Positions 1 through 6,571 are shown, numbered from the stretch's first letter. The stretch is 15,446 nucleotides of DNA from Pseudomonadota bacterium (GCA_023424215.1 JAFAEC010000215.1:1-15446); one strand, 5' to 3'. A program made the numbers and translations. Notes: generated from the letters alone by a model not told the origin.

Positions 1-1135
1 GATTGGTCTGGAAGGCGATCTCGTCGATCACCCCGATGATCTGGCTGATCTGTTGCGCCGACTGCTCGATGGCGCTCATCGCCGCGACCGCGTCGCGCAC
101 CACCACGCCCGAGGTCTCGGCGTCGCCGCGCGCCGCCTGGACCACCCTGGCGACCTGGCTGGCTCCATCGGCCGTGCGACGGACCGTGGCGGTGATCTCG
201 TCCAGCGCCGCCGCCGTCTCCTCAAGACTGGCCGCCTGCTGCTCGGTCCGCCGGGACATGTCGTCTGCGACCTGGCTGATCTCGTTCGAGCCCGCGTCCA
301 TCGCTCCGGCGTTGGCGGCGATCGCGCCCATGGCCGCCTCGAGCCGGGCGACGGCGGCGTTGAAGTTGTCGCGCAGCTGAGCGTAGGCCGCCGGAACGTC
401 GTCGCCCAAGCGGACCCTCAGGTCGCCCCCGGCAAGCGCTTCGAGTCCCTGGCCCGTCAGGGCGACCACCGCGGCCTGCTCGGCCATGGCCGCCTGGTCG
501 CGTTCGGCGGCCTCGCGACGCTCCGCCTCCGAACGCAGGCGCAGCGCCTCGGCCTCGGCCTGGGCAACTTCGGCGCGCGCCGCCGCCGCTTCGGCGCGAC
601 CGAGGGCCTCCGCCGACAGGGCGAACATTCGCGACACGTTGGCGGTGACGGCGATCAGCATTCCCGCCTCCATGAGAAGGATCACCGCGTGCAGGATGAC
701 CCGGCCCAGGCTGGCCGAACCGGGGAAGACGAGTTCCGGCAGCAGGAAGCTGAGCGCGAGGTGGTGGACCGCAACCGTCGCCGTGGCGGCGACGATGGCC
801 TTCCAGTCGCAGTAGACCGCGAGCACCGCCAGCATGGCGAAATAGGTCATGTGCAGATCGATCTGCCACGGATGGCCGCTCGCCGCGGCGACGAGCAGCG
901 ACACCTGGGCCATCAGCAGCACCGCCGAGAGCAGGCGGGTGGCCTCTCCGTCCCGGCTCAGTCGCCAGCCGACAAGCACGACAGCCGTCAGGCCGAGGGC
1001 GCAGAGCGCGACCAGATAGCCGCCGGTCATGAGGAAGCCGCTGACCGCGGTCACCACCGCCATGAGGGCGGAGGTCGCCGCTATTGCATCCGCGCCGAGC
1101 CGGCGCTGGTCGTCGAGATTGCGGGCCTGCAGCAT
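1..1135 (-). CDS. Methyl-accepting chemotaxis protein with six-segment membrane sensor (C-terminus cut off)
   Basis: This is a chemoreceptor that would signal through CheW/CheA. I read 378 codons from the ATG, and the frame is still open at the window edge. Residues about 18-165 are hydrophobic and look like six membrane segments with almost no periplasmic loop. They carry conserved-looking histidines (H88, H95, the H124-H125 pair, H149). A charged Ala/Glu coiled coil follows (about 175-222), then a HAMP-like stretch (about 223-270). The methyl-accepting domain then starts with a typical EQQAASLEETAAALDEI methylation helix. The last visible residues, GVIDEIAFQTN, are the start of the highly conserved hairpin tip that contacts CheA/CheW. 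GAGG lies about 9 nt before the start. The gene begins 11 nt after the small secreted-protein gene, so the two are probably one operon. The receptor class is secure; its ligand is unknown. Confidence 0.93.
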   Translation of the reverse strand, partial: MLQARNLDDQRRLGADAIAATSALMAVVTAVSGFLMTGGYLVALCALGLTAVVLVGWRLSRDGEATRLLSAVLLMAQVSLLVAAASGHPWQIDLHMTYFAMLAVLAVYCDWKAIVAATATVAVHHLALSFLLPELVFPGSASLGRVILHAVILLMEAGMLIAVTANVSRMFALSAEALGRAEAAAARAEVAQAEAEALRLRSEAERREAAERDQAAMAEQAAVVALTGQGLEALAGGDLRVRLGDDVPAAYAQLRDNFNAAVARLEAAMGAIAANAGAMDAGSNEISQVADDMSRRTEQQAASLEETAAALDEITATVRRTADGASQVARVVQAARGDAETSGVVVRDAVAAMSAIEQSAQQISQIIGVIDEIAFQTN

Positions 1136-1146
1136 GTCCGGGAGCC

Positions 1147-1446
1147 TCAGGAGGAGACGCAGAAAGAGAGAAAGGCCGGGTCGGCGAGCCAGAGGGCGCC
1201 GCTGCGACGGGCGCGCTGCACCAGATCGACGTCGCCGTGAATGACGACCACGTTGGCGAGGGCGCCGCGGGAGCTGACCACGCCCAGGGCGTCGGCCTCG
1301 CGGTCGATCCGTTCCGACGTCCACCACGGCGGGAAGACCGCGGCGACGGTGAAGGGCGTGCGGGGCGCGCTGGCCACGGCGACCGCGGGCGCGAGACTCA
1401 CGCCGACCGCCAGACCACACAACGCAACGCCCACCGAACGCTTCAT
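1147..1446 (-). CDS. Small secreted or membrane-anchored protein of unknown function, upstream of chemoreceptor
   Basis: The product has 99 residues and starts MKRSVGVALCGLAVGVSL, a typical signal peptide with a likely cleavage near residues 25-27 (VASA). The mature part contains AAVFPPWW, then a VVSSRGALANVVVIHGD core and a hydrophobic ending GALWLADPAFLSFC. The layout recalls short alphaproteobacterial hypothetical proteins that end in an 'AGAW..DP....C' motif; that resemblance is from memory. No enzymatic motif is visible. The ATG has no clear Shine-Dalgarno sequence. Its stop lies 11 nt before the chemoreceptor start, so co-transcription is likely, and the protein might tune the neighbouring receptor, which is inference. 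It reads as coding because of its signal peptide and third-position GC bias. Confidence 0.72.
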   Translation of the reverse strand: MKRSVGVALCGLAVGVSLAPAVAVASAPRTPFTVAAVFPPWWTSERIDREADALGVVSSRGALANVVVIHGDVDLVQRARRSGALWLADPAFLSFCVSS

Positions 1447-1515
1447 GTCGGATGAACTAGGTTCTCTGCGTTAATTATCCGTCTAGCTTCGCTTCACGCG
1501 TCGAGGCGCCGCGTC

Positions 1516-2211
1516 TCAGGCCCGGACGAACTCGAGGAAGATCGGCGGGGTGTCGCCCAGCTTCTTCTCCTCGTAGCGGGTGACCACGTGGTCGGCCGGG
1601 GCCGTCCGCCAGTCGTCGGCCCGCTCCGCCGTCCATTCCAGCCCCGGCGTCCGCTCGAAGCGCTCCAGCGCCCAGTCGGCGTAGTCCTTCCAGTCGGTGA
1701 CGAACCTCAGCCGCCCGCCCGGCTTCAGCAGCCGCGCGATCTCGGCCGCCGTCTCGTCCTGCACCAGCCGGCGCTTGTTGTGCCGCGCCTTGGGCCACGG
1801 GTCGGGGAACAGGATCATCACCCGGTCCAGCGAGGCGTCGGGCAGGGCCGCCATGACATCGCGCGCATCGCCGGCGTGCAGCCGCACGTTCTTCAGCCCG
1901 CGCTCGTCGACGTGGCGCAGGGCCGAGCCGACCCCGTTCAGGAACGGCTCGCAGCCGATCATCAGGGCGTCCGGATGACGGCTGGCCTGCTCGGCCAGGT
2001 GCTCGCCGCCGCCGAAGCCGATCTCCAGCCAGACCGACCTGGCGCCGGGCATCAGCGCCTGCGGATCGATCGGGCCGGCCGCCGGGTCGGGCACGGCGAT
2101 CGTCGGCAACAGCGTATCGAACAGCGCCGCCTGCCGCGGCTTCAGGGTGCGCGACTTGATGCGGCCGAACGAGCGGAGCGGGCCCCAGGTGGGGGCGTCG
2201 GAAGAGGACAT
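1516..2211 (-). CDS. trmB: tRNA (guanine-N7-)-methyltransferase
   Basis: TrmB uses S-adenosylmethionine to methylate N7 of G46 in the variable loop of many tRNAs. The 231-residue product matches the family in length. It has the SAM-binding loop EIGFGGGEHL (about 63-72), the acidic CEPF motif after the second strand (about 87-90), the family signature FPDPWPKARHNKRRLV (about 135-150), and a C-terminal TRYEEKKLGDTPPIFLEF segment that contacts substrate. The N-terminal RSFGRIKSRTLKPRQ region is also typical. The ATG has no good Shine-Dalgarno sequence; instead a perfect 16-bp GC palindrome ends 2 nt upstream. metK lies 130 bp upstream in the same orientation with a repeat hairpin between. MetK makes the SAM that TrmB consumes, but functional coupling is not shown. 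Confidence 0.96.
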   Translation of the reverse strand: MSSSDAPTWGPLRSFGRIKSRTLKPRQAALFDTLLPTIAVPDPAAGPIDPQALMPGARSVWLEIGFGGGEHLAEQASRHPDALMIGCEPFLNGVGSALRHVDERGLKNVRLHAGDARDVMAALPDASLDRVMILFPDPWPKARHNKRRLVQDETAAEIARLLKPGGRLRFVTDWKDYADWALERFERTPGLEWTAERADDWRTAPADHVVTRYEEKKLGDTPPIFLEFVRA

Positions 2212-2213
2212 GC

Positions 2214-2229
2214 GGCGGCTATAGCCGCC
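2214..2229. promoter_or_regulatory. Perfect 16-bp palindrome next to the trmB start
   Basis: The sequence GGCGGCTATAGCCGCC is a perfect inverted repeat. On the minus strand it ends 2 nt before the trmB ATG, occupying the place where a ribosome binding site would be. Its TATAGC core could be a -10 element for a leaderless or very short-leader trmB transcript. Alternatively the palindrome could be an operator, or a small hairpin limiting translation. The palindrome is seen directly; its role is inference. Confidence 0.4.
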
Positions 2230-2233
2230 TTGG

Positions 2234-2336
2234 AGGCAGCAGGCAGCAGGAATCAGGCAGGAGGGCGCACCGGCGACGGAAGCGCGTCCCTCTTCTGCCT
2301 GCTGCCTACTGCCTGCTGCCTGCTGCCTGCTGCCTA
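2234..2336. repeat. Heptanucleotide repeat element folding into a long hairpin
   Basis: Six head-to-tail copies of the 7-mer CTGCCTG/CTGCCTA run without interruption from 2295 to 2336. The opposite arm at 2234-2262 carries the inverse 7-mer AGGCAGC twice, then another AGGCAG. The arms 2234-2265 and 2288-2321 can pair almost continuously: AGGCAGC and AGGCAG units against CTGCCT units, then GAGGG against CCCTC, with a short AATC/GCTG mismatch and a TT bulge. The loop is about 22 nt. The element starts 5 nt after the metK stop and lies before trmB. It could end metK transcription or stabilise its 3' end. The copy-number pattern looks like slippage at a dispersed repeat. It contains no gene. Confidence 0.75.
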
Positions 2337-2341
2337 ATTTC

Positions 2342-3538
2342 TCAGGCCAGCGCCTTCAGCTTCTCCACCAGATCCGTCCGCTCCCACGAGAAGCCGCCGT
2401 CGGCTTCCGGCGCGCGGCCGAAATGCCCATAGGCGGCGGTGCGGCGGTAGATCGGCCGGTTCAGACCCAGGTGCTCGCGGATCGCCCGCGGACTGGCCCC
2501 GCCGATCAGCTTCGGCAGTTCGGCCTCCAGCACGTCTTCGGCCACCTTGCCGGTGCCATGCAGGTCGACGTGCACCGACAGCGGCCTGGACACGCCGATG
2601 GCGTAGCTGATCTGGATGGTGCAGCGCTCGGCGAGGCCGGCGGCGACCACGTTCTTGGCCAGGTAGCGGCAGGCGTAGGCGGCCGAGCGGTCGACCTTGG
2701 TCGGGTCCTTGCCCGAGAAGGCGCCGCCGCCGTGCGGGGCCGCGCCGCCGTAGGTGTCGACGATGATCTTGCGCCCGGTCAGGCCGGCGTCGCCGTCCGG
2801 CCCGCCGATCTCGAAGGCGCCGGTCGGGTTGATGTGCCACTCGGTCTCGTTGGTGATGAATCCCTCGGGCAGCACCTCGCGCACATAGGGTTTCACGATG
2901 GCCGCGACCTGATCCTGGGTCAGGCCGGCCTTGTGCTGGGTCGAGACCACGATCGAGGTGGCGCGCACGGGGCGGCCGTTCTCGTAGTGCAGGGTCACCT
3001 GGCTCTTGGCGTCCGGCTCCAGCCCGGGCTCGCGGCCGGAATGCCGCGCCTCGGCCAGCTTCCTCAGGATGTTGTGGCTGTACTGCAGGGTGGCCGGCAT
3101 CAGCTCCGGCGTCTCGTTCGAGGCGTAGCCGAACATGATGCCCTGGTCCCCGGCCCCCTCGTCCTTGTCGGCGCCGGCGTCGACGCCCTGGGCGATGTGG
3201 GCCGACTGCGGGTGAAGGTGGTTCTCGAAGACCAGCTTCTCCCAGTGGAAGCCGTCCTGCTCGTAGCCGATCTCGCGCACCACCCGCCGCACGGCGGCTT
3301 CGATCTCGGCCTCGACGCCCGGGGCCCAATTGCCTTCGACATCCATGATCCCCTCGCCGCGAATTTCGCCGGCGAGGATCACCCGGTTGGTGGTGGTCAG
3401 GGTTTCGCAGGCCACACGCGCTTCCGGGTCCTTCGACAGGAACAGGTCGACGATCGCGTCGGAGATCTGGTCGGCGACCTTGTCCGGATGGCCCTCCGAA
3501 ACGCTTTCGGAGGTGAAGAGGAAGGACGATCGGGACAA
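2342..3538 (-). CDS. metK: S-adenosylmethionine synthetase
   Basis: MetK condenses methionine and ATP to S-adenosylmethionine, the methyl donor for TrmB and the other methyltransferase in this window. The 398-residue product is of normal length and contains all family hallmarks: [11 protein letters not shown] near the N-terminus (His17 and Asp19 in the ATP site), signature 1 [12 protein letters not shown] (about 128-139), the [10 protein letters not shown] segment (about 231-240), and signature 2 [17 protein letters not shown] (about 270-286), which binds phosphates and metal. The start is TTG, with AGGAG 7 nt upstream, and the N-terminus [16 protein letters not shown] matches the family exactly, so an ATG further in is not credible. 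A perfect 24-bp palindrome ends 33 nt before the start and probably controls transcription. There is no room for a SAM riboswitch. Confidence 0.97.
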   Translation of the reverse strand: MSRSSFLFTSESVSEGHPDKVADQISDAIVDLFLSKDPEARVACETLTTTNRVILAGEIRGEGIMDVEGNWAPGVEAEIEAAVRRVVREIGYEQDGFHWEKLVFENHLHPQSAHIAQGVDAGADKDEGAGDQGIMFGYASNETPELMPATLQYSHNILRKLAEARHSGREPGLEPDAKSQVTLHYENGRPVRATSIVVSTQHKAGLTQDQVAAIVKPYVREVLPEGFITNETEWHINPTGAFEIGGPDGDAGLTGRKIIVDTYGGAAPHGGGAFSGKDPTKVDRSAAYACRYLAKNVVAAGLAERCTIQISYAIGVSRPLSVHVDLHGTGKVAEDVLEAELPKLIGGASPRAIREHLGLNRPIYRRTAAYGHFGRAPEADGGFSWERTDLVEKLKALA

Positions 3539-3571
3539 GGCGGCGCTCCTGCGACGTACGGCGGCCGCCAG

Positions 3572-3595
3572 AGATATAAAGATATCTTTATATCT
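3572..3595. promoter_or_regulatory. Perfect 24-bp palindromic operator upstream of metK
   Basis: The half-site AGATATAAAGAT is followed immediately by its exact reverse complement, giving a 24-bp AT-rich palindrome in a very GC-rich neighbourhood. It fills the gap between the stop of the upstream membrane-protein gene (TGA at 3596-3598) and the 33-nt metK leader. From memory, AT-rich ATATAAAGATATC-type palindromes are associated with ArsR-family regulators of methionine and SAM recycling genes (SahR/SamR type) in alphaproteobacteria. I infer that such a repressor controls metK. No regulator gene of that type is in the window. The site may overlap the -10 region, since it contains TATAAAG/TATATC. 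Confidence 0.75.
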
Positions 3596-4048
3596 TCAAG
3601 TCGCTTTGCTGCGGCGCCAGCGCGCGCCGGGGCTGACGGGCGGCTCGCCGGCGAGCCAGCGCTCGAGTGCTCCCGCCAGCAAAGTAAGGAAAAGCAGGGC
3701 CGCAAGACCGATCTGGGCGGAGATGTACGCGCGCGCGCCGATCCCTGAATCAAGCAGCACGTAAAGGTGGAGCACCACCAGCAATAGCAGGGAGCCTGCT
3801 GCCGCGAAGGGCCACCAGCGGTTCCCTGTCATGGCGAGGCGAACCATGATCAGCGTCAGCACCGCGTCCAAAGCGACCTCTACCGGCAGCACGCCCTTGA
3901 ACGCCGCAGTCGGAGGCAAGCCGCCTTCAATCACATGCACGATCAGCACCCAAGCGGCCGCGCGCCGTTCGACCTCGCCCCCCCACACCCAGCAGACGGC
4001 GACGGCGATGACGAACAAGACGAGCAGTGCGACCTGGAATGGCGTCAT
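3596..4048 (-). CDS. Small integral membrane protein of unknown function
   Basis: The product has 150 residues and probably four membrane segments, at about 4-24, 30-48 (weaker), 56-100 (two segments separated by GNRWWP) and 110-132. It ends in a basic tail, GARWRRSKAT, likely on the cytoplasmic side. No catalytic motif is visible. It resembles small hypothetical membrane proteins common in Caulobacterales and sphingomonads with an 'R..RWWP..A' motif between helices; that is recollection, not a search. GGAG lies 6 nt before the ATG. It sits 20 nt downstream of the helix-turn-helix locus and just upstream of the metK palindrome, in the same direction, so it may be the last gene of a helix-turn-helix operon. 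Metabolic relation to metK is not implied. Confidence 0.78.
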   Translation of the reverse strand: MTPFQVALLVLFVIAVAVCWVWGGEVERRAAAWVLIVHVIEGGLPPTAAFKGVLPVEVALDAVLTLIMVRLAMTGNRWWPFAAAGSLLLLVVLHLYVLLDSGIGARAYISAQIGLAALLFLTLLAGALERWLAGEPPVSPGARWRRSKAT

Positions 4049-4068
4049 CTGCAGCTCCGTGGCGCCCT

Positions 4069-4704
4069 TCAGTCCTGCTGCGTGATGCGGTCAATCTCGC
4101 GAGCTTGATGGGTGTAGCTGACGACGAGGTCGGCGACCGCCTTGATGAGAACCGCCATCAATATCGTCGCCACCAGCAGGATCAGGAGGCGTACGCCCCA
4201 GCCGCTGGGCGGAGGTCGGTAACCGAAACGGCCTGCTGGACCTCCATCTGGGCCATCACCCAGCCCACGCTCAGCACCTCGCGCAGCAGTTCGCGCGGCG
4301 TCGCCCACCGCGCGTCGTCGGCCAGCCCGCGCAGCAGGTGCGCCCGCACCGGATGGTTCGCCCCCATGGGGCAGAACCCATCCAGCGCCGCCTCCAGATC
4401 TTCCCACGTCCAGTGCGGAAGATGATTGTCGCCCAGACTCATGCGTGGCCTCCCTGACTGCGGGAGGAGGTGACGCGCCGACGGGCCCTCCGCCAATGGG
4501 GTCTTTCGTATCCCCTGGTACGTTTCGTTCCAGCAGGGCCAGCGCAGCCTTGCGCCGGTTGACCCCCAGCCGGCGGCAGGCCTCGTGCACGTGCTTCTTG
4601 ACGGTCGCCTCGGAGAGGCCCAGCCGCGCCGCGATCTCCTTGTCCGTCAGGAACGCCGTCAGCCGCAGACATTCCTCCTGACGCACACTGAGCCGCGACG
4701 GCAT
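4069..4704 (-). CDS. LuxR-type helix-turn-helix protein with C-terminal membrane segment (frame integrity uncertain)
   Basis: The first 60 residues form a GerE/LuxR DNA-binding domain: LSVRQEECLRL, LTDKEIAARLGLSEATVKKH (recognition helix) and ACRRLGVNRRKAALALL. There is no receiver or autoinducer domain. The far C-terminus, GWGVRLLILLVATILMAVL, is a membrane helix followed by a short polar tail. This fits a family of membrane-tethered LuxR-like proteins. GGGAGG lies 8 nt before the ATG. The middle (about residues 62-165) is odd: third-position GC bias is lost, the residues are low-complexity Gly/Ala/Arg, and a better-looking 86-residue frame occupies the same DNA. Either the linker tolerates an overlapping gene, or frameshifts (real or sequencing) separate a roughly 90-residue HTH protein from the tail. 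The HTH domain is secure; the full-length 211-residue product is not. Confidence 0.62.
   Translation of the reverse strand: MPSRLSVRQEECLRLTAFLTDKEIAARLGLSEATVKKHVHEACRRLGVNRRKAALALLERNVPGDTKDPIGGGPVGASPPPAVREATHESGRQSSSALDVGRSGGGAGWVLPHGGEPSGAGAPAARAGRRRAVGDAARTAARGAERGLGDGPDGGPAGRFGYRPPPSGWGVRLLILLVATILMAVLIKAVADLVVSYTHQAREIDRITQQD
4182..4442 (-). CDS. 86-residue unknown protein nested out of frame in the helix-turn-helix locus
   Basis: I do not recognise this protein. It starts MSLGDNHLPHWTWEDLEAAL and is predicted soluble and largely helical, with amphipathic stretches around RELLREVLSVGWVMAQMEV. Two features argue it is translated: a strong GGGAGG 6 nt before the ATG, and a high fraction of G/C at third codon positions (roughly four in five), which the overlapping 211-residue frame lacks here. 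A third frame, continuing from just after the HTH domain, ends in a TGA that overlaps this ATG as ATGA, the usual arrangement of coupled genes. Its stop lies inside the DNA for the downstream membrane helix, so a frameshift near 4200-4240 would fuse it to that helix. It could still be a chance frame. Confidence 0.5.
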   Translation of the reverse strand: MSLGDNHLPHWTWEDLEAALDGFCPMGANHPVRAHLLRGLADDARWATPRELLREVLSVGWVMAQMEVQQAVSVTDLRPAAGAYAS

Positions 4705-4797
4705 CGACAGACCTCCCGTTCCGGATTCTGCCTAGGCTGCGCCGCGCAATGCGTCCAGTCGCGGGACCCCTGAGGGCGCACGATCATGAGGAGAAAA

Positions 4798-4873
4798 TGG
4801 TGCCGCTTGCGTGACTCGAACACGCGACCCCCTCATTACGAATGAGGTGCTCTACCGGCTGAGCTAAAGCGGC
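4798..4873 (-). tRNA. tRNA-Thr (anticodon CGU)
   Basis: The minus strand folds as a normal cloverleaf: acceptor GCCGCTT with AAGCGGC, a D arm closed by GCTC/GAGC, anticodon stem CCTCA/TGAGG with loop TTCGTAA (anticodon CGT, reading ACG), variable region GGGTC, and T arm GCGTG-TTCGAGT-CACGC. The discriminator A is followed by an encoded CCA, giving 76 nt in total. TTTTCT follows on the transcribed strand and may help termination. It lies between the helix-turn-helix locus and hemD, both on the same strand. Confidence 0.97.
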
Positions 4874-4910
4874 CTTGGGCGTCGGACCGGGTCCGCGCGA
4901 GGCGGGTTCT

Positions 4911-5594
4911 TTATACGGCGGGGCCCGGATTGCCAAGCGCCTCGAGCATCGCCGGTTCGGCGGGGACGGCGGCGATGTCGAGGCGGTCAAAGCCGCACGG
5001 CTGCAGCGGCGCCGCGGCGTTGGCCGAGATGGCCACGGCGCGCCGCCCGCGCCCTCCATCGACCCCGAGAGCGGCGGCGACAGCGCGCCCGGCGCGGGGA
5101 GAATGCACCAGCACGACGTCCCAGTCGGTCGGCGGCGTCGTCCGGGTCTCGAGCGCCTCGTAGACCGCCAGCCGCCGCACCTCGACCGGGCCGGCCAGCA
5201 GCCCGGGCAGGTCGCCGGCCGGCTCGCGGGCGCCGGGAGCCAGAACCGGTCCCGCCGCGCGGTCGGCGATCAGCCGGGCGAGGTCCTCGATCGCGCCCAA
5301 GGCCGAGGTCACCCCGGTCCAGCCCGCCGCCCTCGCCGCCCGGGCGGTCGCATCGCCGACCGCGAACACCGGCAGCTCGGGACGCCCGGCGAGGCGGGTG
5401 AAGGCGTCGACCCCGTTCGGGCTGGTGAAGGCCAGCGCCGCGATCCCCGACAGGTCCGGCGCCGCCTGCGACAGCGGCCGGATCTCCAGCATGGGGACGA
5501 CAAGCGGCTCGAATCCACGCGCCGCCAGCCGCTCGGCCGTCCGGCCGGCGCCGGGCTGGGCCCGGGTCACCCAGACCCGGCGGCGGGGAGTCAG
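4911..5594 (-). CDS. hemD: Uroporphyrinogen-III synthase
   Basis: HemD cyclises hydroxymethylbilane, the product of the adjacent HemC, to uroporphyrinogen III with inversion of ring D. This is the last shared step before haem, sirohaem and cobalamin branch. The family is poorly conserved, but the pattern is clear: RRVWVTRAQPGAGRTAERL at the start, VPMLEIRPL, ALAFTSPNGVDAF (about 60-72, a family motif), VFAVGDATARAARAAG, LAVYEALET, and VVLVHSPRAGRAV near the end. The start is ambiguous. The only in-frame codon that keeps the first beta strand is CTG at 5594, which overlaps the hemC stop as CTGA and has AAGGTGG upstream. GTG at 5570 would remove the RRVWV strand. Length is about 227 residues from CTG and 219 from GTG, both slightly short for the family. 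Confidence 0.88.
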   Translation of the reverse strand: MTPRRRVWVTRAQPGAGRTAERLAARGFEPLVVPMLEIRPLSQAAPDLSGIAALAFTSPNGVDAFTRLAGRPELPVFAVGDATARAARAAGWTGVTSALGAIEDLARLIADRAAGPVLAPGAREPAGDLPGLLAGPVEVRRLAVYEALETRTTPPTDWDVVLVHSPRAGRAVAAALGVDGGRGRRAVAISANAAAPLQPCGFDRLDIAAVPAEPAMLEALGNPGPAV

Positions 5595-6529
5595 GAGTCC
5601 ACCTTCTGGTCGCCGGCGGCGGCATGAACCTCGGCCCCGAGGCGCAGGCCCAGCGCCCGTGCGGACCCGGCCTCCGGCTGGTCCTGCTCTCCGGCCCGAC
5701 GCCAGCGCGCCGAGCCGTCCGGGGCCAGCATCTCCACGGTCAGGCGCAGCCGTTCGCCGGAGATTTCGGCATGCGCGCCGATGGCGGTGCGGCACGAGCC
5801 CTCGAGCGCGGTCATCGCCCCCCGCTCGGCCTCGACCGCGAGCGCCGTATCGCGATGGTTCAGCGCGCCCGCCCAGGCCGCGCCGACGTCCTCGGCCCGG
5901 GTTTGCAGCGCCAGCGCCCCCTGGCCCGGCGCGGGCAGGAAACGATCCAGCGACAGCCGCTCCCGGATCACGCCGTCGAAGCCCAGCCGGTTCAGGCCCG
6001 AAACAGCCAGCAGGATGGCGTCGAACTCGCCGTCGGCCAGCCGGCGCAAGCGGGTGTCGACGTTGCCGCGCAGCATCTCGATCCTGAGGTCGGGGCGCAA
6101 CGCCAGCGCCTGGGCCTGCCGGCGCAGCGAGGCGGTGCCCAGCCGCGCCTCCATGGGCAGATCGTCGAAGGTCGCGGCCGTCTCGCTGAGGAAGGCGTCG
6201 CGCGGATCCTCGCGCTCCGGCACGGCCGCGATGGCGAGGCCGCCGGGCTGCTCGGCCGGCACATCCTTCATCGAGTGCACCGCCACGTCGACGCGGCCGT
6301 CCAGCAAGGCCTCCTCGATTTCCTTGGTGAACAGGGCCTTGCCGCCGATCTCGAGCAGCCGCCGGTCCTGTACCCGGTCGCCGGTGGTGACGATCTCCAC
6401 CAGCGGCACGGCTTCGGCCAGATCGGCGTCGGCGACCCCGAGCGCGCGACCGATGGCGCGCTGCATCATGCCCGACTGGGTCAGCGCCAGCTTCGAGCGA
6501 CGGGTGCCGATGCGGACGAGTGGTGCCAT
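5591..6529 (-). CDS. hemC: Hydroxymethylbilane synthase (porphobilinogen deaminase)
   Basis: HemC links four porphobilinogen units into hydroxymethylbilane on a covalently bound dipyrromethane cofactor. The 312-residue length is normal. Visible hallmarks are the N-terminal RIGTRRSKLAL, the IVTTGD motif (about 46-51), GGKALFTKEIEEALL, the catalytic Asp89 in HSMKDVP, LGTASLRRQAQ, the LRGNVDTRL arginine cluster, and the cofactor cysteine Cys246 in ALEGSCRTAIGAHA. The family more often has G-G-C at that site, so this is a small variation. The ATG at 6529 is chosen because APLVRIGTRRSKLAL is the usual N-terminus; in-frame codons further upstream cross into the divergent tsaD. Ribosome binding is weak (AGG about 10 nt away). 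It overlaps or abuts hemD, so the two are coupled, and it is divergent from tsaD across about 42 bp. Confidence 0.96.
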   Translation of the reverse strand: MAPLVRIGTRRSKLALTQSGMMQRAIGRALGVADADLAEAVPLVEIVTTGDRVQDRRLLEIGGKALFTKEIEEALLDGRVDVAVHSMKDVPAEQPGGLAIAAVPEREDPRDAFLSETAATFDDLPMEARLGTASLRRQAQALALRPDLRIEMLRGNVDTRLRRLADGEFDAILLAVSGLNRLGFDGVIRERLSLDRFLPAPGQGALALQTRAEDVGAAWAGALNHRDTALAVEAERGAMTALEGSCRTAIGAHAEISGERLRLTVEMLAPDGSARWRRAGEQDQPEAGSARALGLRLGAEVHAAAGDQKVDS

Positions 6530-6571
6530 GAAACGTTGCCTGTGTCCGGCCGGGTCGCTACCTCCGACCCG

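Noticed and set aside
53..1240. Long plus-strand frame opposite the chemoreceptor
   Set aside because: Its translation is Arg/Gly/His-rich noise, while the minus strand encodes an unmistakable chemoreceptor.
2295..2336. CRISPR-like array
   Set aside because: The 7-bp units are directly abutting with no spacers, and no cas genes are present.
3539..3571. SAM riboswitch in the metK leader
   Set aside because: Only 33 nt lie between the palindrome and the start codon, too short for SAM-I or SAM-II type structures, and no aptamer pattern is seen.
4439..4672. 77-residue minus-strand frame ending at the ATG of the nested gene
   Set aside because: It is not a gene by itself because its first part is out of frame with the HTH domain; it matters only as a possible post-frameshift end of the HTH protein.
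5624..6571. N-terminal extension of the tsaD frame through hemC
   Set aside because: The frame happens to be open, but it is antisense to hemC and has no protein-like content; tsaD begins near 6572.
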